39,190 nt of DNA, from NCBI GenBank assembly GCA_964564225.1, contig CAZMAF010000008.1:1-39190 (forward strand). Reading direction: 5' to 3'. A program made the translations under genes and the position numbers. This document shows positions 1 through 7,843 of this stretch, in pieces (the stretch's first letter is position 1; each line of letters starts with the position of its first letter). This DNA comes from RGIG1993 sp964564225. GTDB taxonomy: Bacteria; Bacillota; Clostridia; Oscillospirales; CAG-272. Under the pieces are notes generated by a model. That model worked only from the letters and a program-made list of their open reading frames with translations. It was not told where the DNA came from and made no database searches.

Positions 1-485
1 AGAATATCAAAGAGGATAAAGCAGAGGTTGGCAGTGCCGTAGTATAAAACGAGCATCCAGCCTTGATAGGTGTCAATGGCAAAAAGAAAGTGTGCGGCAA
101 GGAGCGCGGCTGTCAGCGAAAGATTGAAATATATCGCCTTGAAAAACCACGCGAGCGGTTTTCTGAAGCGGTCAAAGTGACGTTTGATCAAGGGATACAG
201 TCCTGTGAAAACGAGATAGACCGCCGCGATGAATTTGCTTGGTAAGAGCATTAAGGAAAGTGTTGACGTGACGGCGTAGATCATAAATCCCCATTTTTCG
301 CCAAGCTCGATGACGGCGAGCATCAAAATCGCCGAGGCGAACATTGAAATGGCAATATCGGCAATTTCGGTCAGCGAGGCGAGGGCGAGTAAAGCGGTGC
401 TGCATGCCGCGAACAGCGCCGAGAGTGTCAGTTGTTTCGTCTTTTTCATTTTAACATTCATTTTAACATTCATTTTAACGTTCAT
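1..485 (-). CDS. Integral membrane protein, 3' end outside window
   Basis: The open frame runs leftwards from position 485 to the window edge with no stop, so the C-terminus is missing. About 160 residues are visible: a short basic N-terminus (MKKTKQLTLSALFAA) and several hydrophobic stretches suggesting four or more membrane helices. The pattern resembles small Clostridia membrane proteins of the ECF substrate-component type, but I cannot name a substrate. The start is ambiguous. In-frame ATGs lie at 485, 473, 461 and 449 because a 12-bp repeat encodes MNVK three times before MKKTKQ. The family-like N-terminus begins at 449, and no ribosome site is seen before 485. It follows the DnaJ-domain gene with almost no gap, so translational coupling is likely. 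Confidence 0.7.
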   Translation of the reverse strand, partial: MNVKMNVKMNVKMKKTKQLTLSALFAACSTALLALASLTEIADIAISMFASAILMLAVIELGEKWGFMIYAVTSTLSLMLLPSKFIAAVYLVFTGLYPLIKRHFDRFRKPLAWFFKAIYFNLSLTAALLAAHFLFAIDTYQGWMLVLYYGTANLCFILFDI

Positions 486-490
486 TTTAA
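447..490. repeat. 12-bp tandem repeat at a gene junction
   Basis: Plus-strand units cattttaacatt (447-458 and 459-470), cattttaacgtt (471-482) and a partial unit (483-490) follow head to tail. Read on the minus strand each unit supplies an in-frame ATG (MNVK repeats) for the membrane protein. The last units also contain the stop codon of the DnaJ-domain gene at 487-489. Gain or loss of one unit keeps the frame but shifts the spacing between the two genes. Confidence 0.85.
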
Positions 491-1074
491 CAGCAACGGA
501 TGAGGTCGCCGCCCATGCATTCACAGCAACAGTCGGCGCAGAGAAGGCTGGAGCAGATATCGCAGTTAGAGCATCCTGCGTTGCTGTGCCGGTCGCTGCC
601 GCCCGCGCGCATATTCGCGGTGGCGTTTCGCATCGCGTTCAGCGCATCGCGGTATTCGGGGTTACCCGGGTCCTCGCGGCAAGCCGCTTCGAGCATATTG
701 AGCGCATCGAAATACCGTCCCATTTTTGTGAACATCACGCCTTTCAGAAAGAGCCATTCGGCGTGGCGTTCGGTATAGGACACGCTTTCGAGCAGTCGGT
801 CTGCTTCTGCGATGCGGTTTTCGTTTAACAGGCGGCGTACCGTCTGATAAAAGCTGTCGCCGTTCTGAGCGGTATGCTCGCCCGAGGCGCGCCATGAGTT
901 GATTGTTTCGTAGGCGAGATTGATTTCCTTCATTTTTTCGGCGTAGTATGCCTTCATAGAGTCATCCTGACAGTTATCGGGGTGATATTTTCGGGCAAGC
1001 TCGTAATAACGGCGTTTGACTTCCTCGTCGCTTGCATTGGAGGAAATACCGAGTATTTCGTAGGGATTTTTCAT
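487..1074 (-). CDS. DnaJ-domain protein with cysteine-rich tail
   Basis: A 195-residue protein with an N-terminal J domain (about residues 1-65) that contains the HPD motif needed to stimulate DnaK ATPase, followed by helical, TPR-like sequence (about 75-150). The last 40 residues hold many cysteines (CxxC, CCCxC and a final CC) and could bind metal or form disulfides. It lacks the Gly/Phe and CxxCxGxG zinc regions of true DnaJ, so it is a specialised co-chaperone rather than the housekeeping one. Its ATG overlaps the stop of the DUF5685 gene by 4 bases (ATGA), so the two are translationally coupled. This pairing recurs in Clostridia, but the client is unknown. Confidence 0.85.
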   Translation of the reverse strand: MKNPYEILGISSNASDEEVKRRYYELARKYHPDNCQDDSMKAYYAEKMKEINLAYETINSWRASGEHTAQNGDSFYQTVRRLLNENRIAEADRLLESVSYTERHAEWLFLKGVMFTKMGRYFDALNMLEAACREDPGNPEYRDALNAMRNATANMRAGGSDRHSNAGCSNCDICSSLLCADCCCECMGGDLIRCC

Positions 1075-1961
1075 CGTAATCTGTCACTTTCTGTTTGTAT
1101 TTCGGTCAGGGATTCAGGTTGTAAAATGATACGGCGCGCGACGTCGGGCAGTCCGAGCGTTAATAAATTCTCGAGAATAGCATGGATGCCTTCGTCGGAA
1201 ATATGGAGCTTTGCAAGTGCCTCTGCCGCTCCGACCATTTCCATATCGAGCGCGGTGATGAGGCTTTGCCTGTCATTTTCGCCGTAGTTTTTGCCACTTT
1301 GGTTGAAGGGGTTGTATTTCTTTTGCTTTTCGTCGTCCTCGCGGTCCTCGTAAGCATCGAGAATATAGATAAAACGTCCCGTGCGGTAGCCGATCTCGTA
1401 TAAATACTGCTGATCCGCGCTTGAAAAGCGTTCGTTTTCGTCAAAAGCGAAGATTGCGCCGAGAAGTTTTCCGAACACGTCTGCGACGTCGTAGAAAGCC
1501 GGGCAGTTTTCTTTTTCCAGATCGTCAAGCTCGTAAAGATAGCGTTTGACGGTAAGCCGCAGGGCGGGGTTGGGGGCGTGCGCCATTGCTTTTCGCGCGC
1601 TTTGCCGCATAAGCTTTGCTGCAAGTTTTCTGATACCGCGCTCATCGTGAATATCGTCACAGAGCTTTTCGTATAAGAGAATGGCGGAAGCGGAGGCGGT
1701 GTAGGCAAGGCTTTCGGAGGCATCGACTGTCAGACATCCTTTGAGACAGTGCGCGGGACAGCGTTTTCTGATAAAAGAGGCGCGTTCACCCAAAACGCCC
1801 ATACGGGCGAGAGCGAGAAGCACCATATCGTAGCTCAAGCTGTAACGGAGGCGGCGGGAAAGTTTTTTTTGGTGATGGCAGAGTCCGCAGTAGACCGCTT
1901 TGTAAAATTCGTATTCCTTGATACGAAGGTCGCCTTTCCGTATTTTAACGTAGCCAAACAA
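1071..1961 (-). CDS. DUF5685 family protein
   Basis: A 296-residue soluble protein starting MFGYVKIRKGDLRIKEYEF, followed by a YCGLCHHQ motif and a second cysteine pair (RKRCPAHCLKGC) that may form a metal site. The start codon is TTG at 1961, supported by AGGAGG about 8 bases upstream on the minus strand; there is no in-frame ATG nearby. The family assignment rests on the N-terminal motif and on the neighbouring Cys-tailed DnaJ protein, a recurring Clostridia arrangement. The middle is mostly helical and acidic (KENCPAFYDVADVFGKL). Its biochemical role is not known. First gene of a three-gene minus-strand operon. Confidence 0.75.
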   Translation of the reverse strand: MFGYVKIRKGDLRIKEYEFYKAVYCGLCHHQKKLSRRLRYSLSYDMVLLALARMGVLGERASFIRKRCPAHCLKGCLTVDASESLAYTASASAILLYEKLCDDIHDERGIRKLAAKLMRQSARKAMAHAPNPALRLTVKRYLYELDDLEKENCPAFYDVADVFGKLLGAIFAFDENERFSSADQQYLYEIGYRTGRFIYILDAYEDREDDEKQKKYNPFNQSGKNYGENDRQSLITALDMEMVGAAEALAKLHISDEGIHAILENLLTLGLPDVARRIILQPESLTEIQTESDRLR

Positions 1962-2004
1962 TCCGCTTTCCTCCTTTACTTGTTTCGATTTTTACGGTGA
2001 AAAC

Positions 2005-2033
2005 TTGACAAGGTGAAAAAAAGATGATATACT
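2005..2033 (+). promoter_or_regulatory. Sigma-A promoter of the HprK-like/PqqD/S26 cassette
   Basis: TTGACA (2005-2010) and TATACT (2028-2033) are separated by 17 bases. The transcript would have a leader of about 95 bases before the first ATG, containing a small dyad (cagacttgtgtctg, near 2068-2081). It lies in the divergent gap between the DUF5685 gene and this cassette. Confidence 0.85.
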
Positions 2034-2137
2034 GTCTATAAGTATGGTCACAGTATATAGTGTAGCACAGACTTGTGTCTGAGTTTTGTTCAAAGCGTGA
2101 ATAAACTGTGAACAAGAACGCGAAAGGAAATCTGTTT

Positions 2138-2845
2138 ATGCCGAAACTGAGAATTGCAGATCTTGTGATCGACGTCCGTCACGACAATCCTATCTTAAAC
2201 CGACAGATTGACGATTATCTTGCGGACGGTGAGGTTGATTTTACAGTAGCGCTCAGTGAGGCGGATATTCAGCGTGAGATTGCTTCGGAGCTGGATAATG
2301 AGCTGAATTTTCACCCTGCGCATAGCGAATATCTTGCCATTTACCGCTTTATTGCGACGAAAATGCTGGAATACGGCGGTTTTCTGATGCACGGCTCTGC
2401 TATTGCCAAGGACGGACGGGCATATTTATTCTGCGCGCCGAGCGGTACGGGGAAAAGCACGCATACACGGCTTTGGCGCGAGCGTTTTCCCGAATGCTTT
2501 ATGATTAACGACGATAAGCCGATCATTATGAAAAAAGACGACGGCTTTTACGCTTGCGGTACACCTTGGAGCGGCAAGCATGATCTTGATACGAACGTGT
2601 CGCTTCCCCTGAAGGGTATCGTTATTCTTCAAAGGGGCGAAAAGAATGTGATCGAGCGTGTAATGCCCGAGGCGGTGCTTGGACTTCTCTTTAATCAGAT
2701 CTACCGTCCGCAAGATCAGACGGCGTATTTTACGACGATCGACCTTGTCAGCGAGATGTTGGCAAGCTGTCCCGTGTATCAGCTTTACTGTACTATGGAT
2801 ATTGAGGCTGCCGAGGTCGCCGAGAAGGCTCTTTGCAGCGAATAA
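2138..2845 (+). CDS. HPr kinase/PEPCK-like P-loop protein
   Basis: A 235-residue protein with a clear P-loop (APSGTGKSTHTRLW, about residues 98-111), then ND-D and a GTPWSGKHDL segment. This is the pattern of HprK-like and PEPCK-like nucleotide-binding proteins found beside PqqD-type proteins (ScmC-like). It is shorter than true HprK and lacks the N-terminal HprK domain, so carbon-catabolite HPr phosphorylation is unlikely. Start 2138 is preferred because aaaggaaat lies just upstream; an earlier in-frame ATG at 2108 has no good ribosome site. It is followed 11 bases later by the PqqD-like gene. It probably acts on a peptide or carrier partner, which is inference. Confidence 0.8.
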   Translation: MPKLRIADLVIDVRHDNPILNRQIDDYLADGEVDFTVALSEADIQREIASELDNELNFHPAHSEYLAIYRFIATKMLEYGGFLMHGSAIAKDGRAYLFCAPSGTGKSTHTRLWRERFPECFMINDDKPIIMKKDDGFYACGTPWSGKHDLDTNVSLPLKGIVILQRGEKNVIERVMPEAVLGLLFNQIYRPQDQTAYFTTIDLVSEMLASCPVYQLYCTMDIEAAEVAEKALCSE

Positions 2846-2856
2846 AGGAGTTTTTT

Positions 2857-3126
2857 ATGAAGATCAAAGAAGGGTTTATTTTAAGAAAATGCGCAAATGC
2901 CGAGATCGTCGTTCCGGTTGGTGATACTATGGCAACACATAAGAACGTGATGATCACCCTTTCGGGCTCTGCCCGTCTTCTCTGGGACGAGCTTGTGAAG
3001 GGTTGTGACGAAAAGGCTCTTGTGGCAAAGCTTCTTGACGAGTATGACGTTTCTGAGGAGGTTGCCTCGCGCGATGTTTCTCTTTTCGTTGAAAAATTAA
3101 GACAGGCGGCGCTTCTTGATGACTGA
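2857..3126 (+). CDS. PqqD-like peptide-binding protein
   Basis: An 89-residue protein with the PqqD/RRE fold pattern: beta-rich N-terminus (KIKEGFILRKCANAEIVVPVG), a central NVMITLSGSARLLWDELVKG segment and helical C-terminus (ALVAKLLDEYDVSEEVASRDV). PqqD-family proteins bind the leader of ribosomal peptides or modified proteins and present them to an enzyme. Ribosome site aaggag lies 6 bases before the ATG. It overlaps the next gene by 8 bases. No precursor peptide or radical SAM partner is visible nearby, so the client is unknown. Confidence 0.85.
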   Translation: MKIKEGFILRKCANAEIVVPVGDTMATHKNVMITLSGSARLLWDELVKGCDEKALVAKLLDEYDVSEEVASRDVSLFVEKLRQAALLDD

Positions 3127-3553
3127 GTCCTATGAAGATGTGCTGAAGAAAAACGGCGAGCTGGTCTTTACGCCGGGCGGTATTTCTATGCTCCCGCTGC
3201 TCTGCCATCACGAAAATCCCGTGGTGCTTGTTCCCGTAGAGGGAAGGCTGAAAAAAGGGGACGTTCCCTTTTACAGGAGAGCGAACGGGCAGTACGTGTT
3301 GCACCGTATCCTGAAGGTGAGGAAAAACAGTTATGATCTTTGCGGTGACAATCAGGTCGTTGTTGAAAAAGGTGTGACTGATGATATGATCTTTGCGAAG
3401 ATGGTGGGCTTCTACCGTGACGGACAGTACGTTTCGGTGGAGGACAGGTGGGTGGTGCGCTATGCAAGACGGCGTATGGCATCCCGTCCTTTCCGATTGG
3501 TTCTTGTAAAAGTCAAGGGTGTATTTCGCCGTATTTTTAAAAGAAAAAAGTAA
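3119..3553 (+). CDS. S24/S26 (SipW-like) peptidase family protein
   Basis: A 144-residue protein with the signature of S26B-type peptidases: GGISMLPLL (candidate Ser nucleophile), GDVPFYRR, YVLHRIL (candidate catalytic His) and CGDNQ followed by an Asp. The lysine of bacterial type I signal peptidases is absent, so a Ser-His-Asp site is more likely. There is no clear membrane helix; the C-terminus is strongly basic (VFRRIFKRKK). ATG 3119 sits inside the end of the PqqD gene, implying coupling. With the HprK-like and PqqD-like proteins it suggests maturation of a small peptide, but the substrate is not in this window. Confidence 0.75.
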   Translation: MTESYEDVLKKNGELVFTPGGISMLPLLCHHENPVVLVPVEGRLKKGDVPFYRRANGQYVLHRILKVRKNSYDLCGDNQVVVEKGVTDDMIFAKMVGFYRDGQYVSVEDRWVVRYARRRMASRPFRLVLVKVKGVFRRIFKRKK

Positions 3554-3577
3554 ACATTAGCTGCTTACGCGGCTTTT

Positions 3578-3600
3578 GCCGCCGTTTACGGCGGCTTTTT
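3578..3600 (+). terminator. Rho-independent terminator
   Basis: An 8-bp GC-rich stem, gccgccgt paired with acggcggc, with a tiny TT loop and followed by TTTTT. It ends the HprK-like/PqqD/S26 transcript just before the pncB ribosome site. Confidence 0.85.
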
Positions 3601-3618
3601 GCATAAGGAGAGATGAAG

Positions 3619-5067
3619 ATGGATACTAAGAGAGTCAGAGAAAACTATACAATGCTTTGCGACTTTTACGAGCTGACGATGGGTCAGGGCTATTTTCAGT
3701 GCGGAAAGAGGAACACGATTACCTATTTCGACGTATTCTTCCGCGATATTCCCGACGGTGGCGGTTATGCCGTTTGCGCGGGTCTCGATCAGCTTATTGA
3801 TTATATTGAGGACCTTGAATTTACCGAAGAGGATATTGACTGTCTGCGCAAAAAGCATATTTTTTCCGAGGCGTTTCTCGATTATCTGAAGGGCTTTCAT
3901 TTTACGGGTGATATCTGGGCAGTACCCGAGGGTACTCCGATCTTTCCGAGTGAGCCGATTATGACAGTACGCGCTCCTGCGATCGAGGCGCAGTTTATCG
4001 AGACTTTCGTTCTGCTATCGATCAATCATCAGTCGCTCATCGCTACCAAGACCTCGCGTATCGTGGGTGCGGCGGAAGGAAGACCGGTTTCGGAATTCGG
4101 TTCGCGCCGCGCGCAAGGCTCTGCGGGTGCAATTTTAGGTGCGCGCGCGGCATATATTGCAGGTTGTTCATCCTCAGCCTGTACGATTGCTGAGGAGCGT
4201 TTCGGCGTACCGACGGGCGGTACGATGGCGCATTCCTGGGTACAGATGTTCGATACCGAGTTTGAGGCGTTTGACACTTACTGCTCGATCTATCCCGACA
4301 GCGCAACCGTACTGATCGACACCTACAACGTTCTGAAAAGCGGTGTTCCCAATGCGATCAAGGCATTTAAGAAGCATAATATCCGTCGCGGCGGCGTGAG
4401 AATCGACTCCGGCGATGTGGCTTATCTTTCACGCCGTGTGAGAAAGATGCTCGACGAGGCGGGACTTTACGATATCAGGATCATTGTTTCCAACTCGCTT
4501 GACGAGTATATTATCCGCGACCTTATTCAGCAGGGCGCGAAGATTGATGCTTTCGGTGTGGGGGAAAGACTTATCACCTCGCGTTCCTCTCCCGTGTTCG
4601 GCGGTGTATACAAGCTTGTTGCCGTAGAAAAAGAGGACGGTACGATTCTGCCCAAGATCAAAATTTCGGAAAACATCGAAAAGATCACCAATCCTCATTA
4701 TAAAAAGCTCTACCGTCTGTACGACAGATCGACGGGCAAGGCGATTGCCGACCAGATTACGCTGTACAATGAGGTGATCGACGACGAAAAGCCGCTCGTG
4801 ATCTTTGACCCGCACTTTACATGGAAAAAGAAGACGGTGGAAGATTATATCGCGCGTCCCTTGCTTGAGCCGATCTTCAGGGATGGCGTTCTCGTGTATG
4901 ACCGTCCGAGCGTTGAAGAAATCCGTGCTTATTGCCAAAAAGAGATCGAAACGCTCTGGGATGAGGTCAAACGTCTTGATAATCCTCACCGATACTACGT
5001 TGACCTGTCGGCATCGCTTTGGGAATTGAAGTATAAGCTTCTCAATGAAAACAGCGGTAATGCCTGA
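3619..5067 (+). CDS. pncB: Nicotinate phosphoribosyltransferase
   Basis: A 482-residue enzyme of NAD salvage that joins nicotinate to PRPP to form nicotinate mononucleotide with ATP use. It begins with the family pattern LCDFYELTMGQGYF and contains the conserved FGSRRAQG segment, GTMAHSWVQ, and RIDSGDV for phosphoribosyl binding; length is normal. The listed ATG 3619 has aaggag 8 bases upstream; the ATG at 3613 is too close to that site. It overlaps the methyltransferase gene by one base (TGATG). No separate promoter or riboswitch is apparent after the terminator, so read-through or a weak promoter must supply transcription. Confidence 0.95.
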   Translation: MDTKRVRENYTMLCDFYELTMGQGYFQCGKRNTITYFDVFFRDIPDGGGYAVCAGLDQLIDYIEDLEFTEEDIDCLRKKHIFSEAFLDYLKGFHFTGDIWAVPEGTPIFPSEPIMTVRAPAIEAQFIETFVLLSINHQSLIATKTSRIVGAAEGRPVSEFGSRRAQGSAGAILGARAAYIAGCSSSACTIAEERFGVPTGGTMAHSWVQMFDTEFEAFDTYCSIYPDSATVLIDTYNVLKSGVPNAIKAFKKHNIRRGGVRIDSGDVAYLSRRVRKMLDEAGLYDIRIIVSNSLDEYIIRDLIQQGAKIDAFGVGERLITSRSSPVFGGVYKLVAVEKEDGTILPKIKISENIEKITNPHYKKLYRLYDRSTGKAIADQITLYNEVIDDEKPLVIFDPHFTWKKKTVEDYIARPLLEPIFRDGVLVYDRPSVEEIRAYCQKEIETLWDEVKRLDNPHRYYVDLSASLWELKYKLLNENSGNA

Positions 5068-5879
5068 TGATACCCTTTGAAAAACGGTTTTTTCGCTGTC
5101 CGATCTGTCATCACTCTCTTACAAGAGAGAGCGGTGCGCTCGTTTGCGAAAATCGGCATAGCTTTGACATTGCGGCAAAAGGTTACGTCAACCTGTTGCG
5201 CGCGTTTGGTAAATCACATGGAGACAATGCCGATATGGTGACGGCAAGACGGCGCTTTCTGTCAACGGGTGCATATGCGCCGATGCGAAAAGCGGTGGCA
5301 GAGGCGCTTACCGACTATCTTTCGGGCGGCGTTTTGCTGGATTCCGGCTGTGGCGAGGGTTATTATACCGAGGAATTTGCGAAAAACAGCGCGTTTTCGG
5401 TCTACGGCATTGATATTTCGCCAAAAGCGGCGGCATATTCTGCTAAAAAAGAGTGCTGCTACGGTATTGCGGTTGCTTCCGCTTACGATCTGCCTGTGGA
5501 AGACGGAATTTGCGATGCGATCACCAATATTTTTTCACCCTTTTGCCGCGAGGAATTTCATCGTGTACTGAAGGTCGGCGGTGTTGTGATCGACGTGATT
5601 CCTGCCGAGCGGCATCTTTACGAGCTGAAGGCGGCAATTTACGACACGCCCTATGAAAACAAGCCGAAGCCGACGGCGCTTGACGGATTTGAATTTGTCG
5701 AAAAGCGCGAGGTAACGACGTCTTTTACGTTGAACGGTCGGGAAGCGATCCGCGATCTTGTGCTGATGACTCCGTATTTTTACCGCACGGGCAAGGTCGG
5801 TCACGAAAGATTGTCAAAGCTTGATAGCGTGACGGCGACAGCTTCCTTTTATCTTTTGATTTATCGAAAAATGTCCTGA
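5067..5879 (+). CDS. RlmA-type 23S rRNA (guanine-N1)-methyltransferase
   Basis: A 270-residue SAM-dependent methyltransferase. The N-terminal zinc finger is visible (C11, C14, C27, H31, spacing CPIC-x12-CxxxH) with FDIAAKGYVNLL, the hallmark of RlmA/RrmA and TlrB proteins that methylate 23S rRNA G745 or G748. The SAM motif LLDSGCGEGYYTEEF is at about 89-103, and ITNIFSPF replaces the usual post-II motif. Which guanine is modified cannot be told from sequence. Translationally coupled to pncB by a one-base overlap and followed 11 bases later by xpt. The assignment to RlmA rather than a generic class I methyltransferase rests on the zinc finger. Confidence 0.9.
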   Translation: MIPFEKRFFRCPICHHSLTRESGALVCENRHSFDIAAKGYVNLLRAFGKSHGDNADMVTARRRFLSTGAYAPMRKAVAEALTDYLSGGVLLDSGCGEGYYTEEFAKNSAFSVYGIDISPKAAAYSAKKECCYGIAVASAYDLPVEDGICDAITNIFSPFCREEFHRVLKVGGVVIDVIPAERHLYELKAAIYDTPYENKPKPTALDGFEFVEKREVTTSFTLNGREAIRDLVLMTPYFYRTGKVGHERLSKLDSVTATASFYLLIYRKMS

Positions 5880-5890
5880 AGGAGAACGCT

Positions 5891-6460
5891 ATGAAGCTTC
5901 TTGAAAAGAAAATTAACGATTTGCTTGCGGCGGGTATCCGTCCTGATCTTGACGGTTTTCTTTCGCGTCGCATTGAGCCTGATATTGTTGACTCGGTTGC
6001 CGAGGATTTTGCCGAATGCTTTGCCGATAAGGGCGTGACGGTCGTTCTGACTGCCGAGCCTGCCGGTATTGCCATTGCGTATGCGACGGCGGCACGGCTT
6101 GGCTGTCCCGCGCTTTTTGCGAGAAAGCGGCAGGGTGATCCCGGCTATACGGCGGTTGTCAACAGTAAGAGCAATACGACACTCTATTTGCCTAAGCGCT
6201 TTCTGAAAAAGCAAGATCGCGTTCTCATTGTTGACGACTGTATCGGTATGGGCGGTATTTCGCTTGCCCTTATCGAGCTTGTCAGACAGGCGGGCGCTGA
6301 GCTTGTCGGCGTTGGCGTGGCATTGGAACGCGCCTATCTCGGCGCGGGCAAAAAACTAAGAGAGCAGGGCATCCGTATGCGCTCGGTCGTGTCGGTTTCG
6401 TCGGATGACGGCAGACTTGGCATCGTGATCGAAAATCAGGGAAAGAGACGGACGGTGTGA
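5891..6460 (+). CDS. xpt: Xanthine phosphoribosyltransferase
   Basis: A 189-residue type I phosphoribosyltransferase converting xanthine and PRPP to XMP in purine salvage. It has the Xpt N-terminus (DGFLSRRIEPDIVDSVAEDFAECF) and the PRPP motif VLIVDDCIGMGG (about 111-122). Length matches Bacillus Xpt. The start follows aaggag. It is the last gene of the pncB-rlmA-xpt salvage and rRNA-modification cluster. No purine riboswitch is seen upstream, consistent with it being inside an operon. No terminator is obvious after it; remnants of other genes begin immediately. Confidence 0.9.
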   Translation: MKLLEKKINDLLAAGIRPDLDGFLSRRIEPDIVDSVAEDFAECFADKGVTVVLTAEPAGIAIAYATAARLGCPALFARKRQGDPGYTAVVNSKSNTTLYLPKRFLKKQDRVLIVDDCIGMGGISLALIELVRQAGAELVGVGVALERAYLGAGKKLREQGIRMRSVVSVSSDDGRLGIVIENQGKRRTV

Positions 6461-6482
6461 ATCGGAAATCAATAAAAGTGAA

Positions 6483-6683
6483 AAGCTGATAAGCACTGCA
6501 TTTGTGGACATAAATGCAAAATACGGCATACCTCTTTCGAGATATACCGTATTCTTGCAAAACTGTCCTTTAGCACGTCTGGCGAAAGCTGTGCGCTTTT
6601 CGACCTCAGAAGCGCTTTGTAAGGCTCTTGACTGCAAAGTCGGTGATCTTTTGCAGTATCTGCTTGTTTTTCGCTCATTCTGA
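6483..6683 (+). pseudogene. Remnant of a small Cro/C1-type HTH regulator
   Basis: A frame open up to the TGA at 6681-6683 has no usable start codon, but its end (EALCKALDCKVGDLLQYL) closely matches the C-terminus of small YozG-like HTH regulators (usually LEKICKALDCEPGDLLEY). The middle (SRYTVFLQNCPLARLAKAV) only loosely matches the helix-turn-helix. It is best read as a decayed gene. Its 3' end overlaps the open frame of the DUF4173 remnant. The identification rests on one motif and is tentative. Confidence 0.45.
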
Positions 6684-7195
6684 TCGCGACGGCTTTATCG
6701 AAAATGGCGCTCTATATCGGGGTGTACGGTTTTACGCAGAAGCGCGTGTATGCGTCCCGGTTAATGTTACTTCTGACCTTTGTGTTCTTAATGATTATCG
6801 TGAGGCAGATTGTTTCGCGCTTTCCTTTCTGTAAGGTGGCGATTGTGGGCGCTTTATTGTTCTTTGAGTTGATCGCTCTGCCGAATACCGATGCTGTGAT
6901 TGTGAATTACAACGTCGATCGTTATCTTGACGGCAGTCTTGAAACGGTTGACGTCGAGGAGCTGATCGAGCTGGGCGTTTCGTCAGTTGAGGCGAGAATA
7001 CGCCTTGAAAACGAATGGCAGTCGCGGGGCGGTCATCTTGGTACGACTTTGCTGAACGAGAATGAAAAAATTGCATTATTCAAGCTGTCGGCATCGCCTG
7101 ATGAGAAAGCGGTGTCGTTTGAAGGTGGGCTTTGGGCATTCTCGATACCGATTTTTCGGGCAAAACGGCTTCTTGAGGAAAGGGAATCGGTCTAA
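6647..7195 (+). pseudogene. C-terminal fragment of a DUF4173 membrane protein
   Basis: The frame is open from 6647, and the first ATG is at 6704. The sequence LILIATALSKMALYIGVYGFT, then RVYASRLMLLLTFVFL and a region ending near SIPIFRAKRLL, matches the last third of DUF4173 proteins, which are normally several hundred residues and multi-spanning. Two hydrophobic stretches remain, followed by a soluble tail with NYNVDRYL. The N-terminal portion is missing, and no ribosome site precedes ATG 6704. It is interpreted as the stump of a deleted gene. A short functional protein starting at 6704 cannot be excluded because the remaining 163 codons are intact. Confidence 0.65.
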
Positions 7196-7251
7196 TTTTT
7201 CTTTTTTTCGCATAGTGTAGTAGCAAAAAACGAAATAAGGAGTTTTGTGCT

Positions 7252-7740
7252 ATGTTTGTTTATGCGATCAAGGGGTCGAGTTTGAAATTTGCGGCGGCGA
7301 TGGCGTTGTCGCTTGCTGTTCTGATCTTGCTTGTGATTTTCGTACCTGCCTATGAGAGCGAGGCCTTGCCCGTTTTGTCGCCCGACGGCAAGGAGCTTAC
7401 GTTTGATAATGTCCGAACCGATGCCGACCGCCGAAATTTTCTTTCGCAATTCGGGTGGACGGTGAGTGATAAAGAGCCTTTTTACGAGGAGGTTTCGCTT
7501 CCGAAGGAGTTTGACGGTATTTTTACCGCTTACAATGATATGCAGAAAACGCAGGGGCTTGATCTCGGAAAGTATGCAGGTAAAATTTGTCAGCATTATC
7601 GCTATGAGATCACGAATTACGATAGCTCCGATACGGTTTATGCCAATCTTCTCGTTTATCGCGGCAGGGTGATCGGCGGCGATATTTCCTCGGCGAAAAT
7701 GGACGGTTTTGTGACGACGTTTTTTGGGAAAACTCTTTGA
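7252..7740 (+). CDS. DUF4830 domain-containing membrane-anchored protein
   Basis: A 162-residue protein with one N-terminal membrane helix (about 14-35) and an external domain. The domain shows the DUF4830 pattern: FLSQFGWTV near 63, EVSLPKEFDGIFTAYNDMQKTQG, YAGKICQHYRYEITNYD, and VYANLLVYRGRVIGGDISSA. Function is unknown; these proteins occur in Clostridia. The ATG follows aaggag by 7 bases. It stands alone between a gene remnant upstream and a shared bidirectional terminator downstream. No promoter with strong consensus is visible in the short upstream gap. Confidence 0.8.
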   Translation: MFVYAIKGSSLKFAAAMALSLAVLILLVIFVPAYESEALPVLSPDGKELTFDNVRTDADRRNFLSQFGWTVSDKEPFYEEVSLPKEFDGIFTAYNDMQKTQGLDLGKYAGKICQHYRYEITNYDSSDTVYANLLVYRGRVIGGDISSAKMDGFVTTFFGKTL

Positions 7741-7785
7741 AAAAGTTTTCTGTGAAAAAATCTCCATAAATTAAAATTTGTTTGA

Positions 7786-7829
7786 AAAACCGCGCGAAAG
7801 ATTCCAACAAGAATCTTTCGCGCGGTTTT
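7786..7829. terminator. Bidirectional terminator
   Basis: A perfect 19-bp inverted repeat (left arm 7786-7804, right arm 7811-7829) with a 6-base loop, A-rich on the left edge and T-rich on the right edge. It can end transcription of the DUF4830 gene from the left and of the leucine-rich-repeat pseudogene from the right. Confidence 0.9.
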
Positions 7830-7843
7830 GATTGGAGCGTTTG

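Noticed and set aside
5880..5891. Possible purine riboswitch before xpt
   Set aside because: The gap is only 11 bases and holds just a ribosome site; no aptamer can fit.
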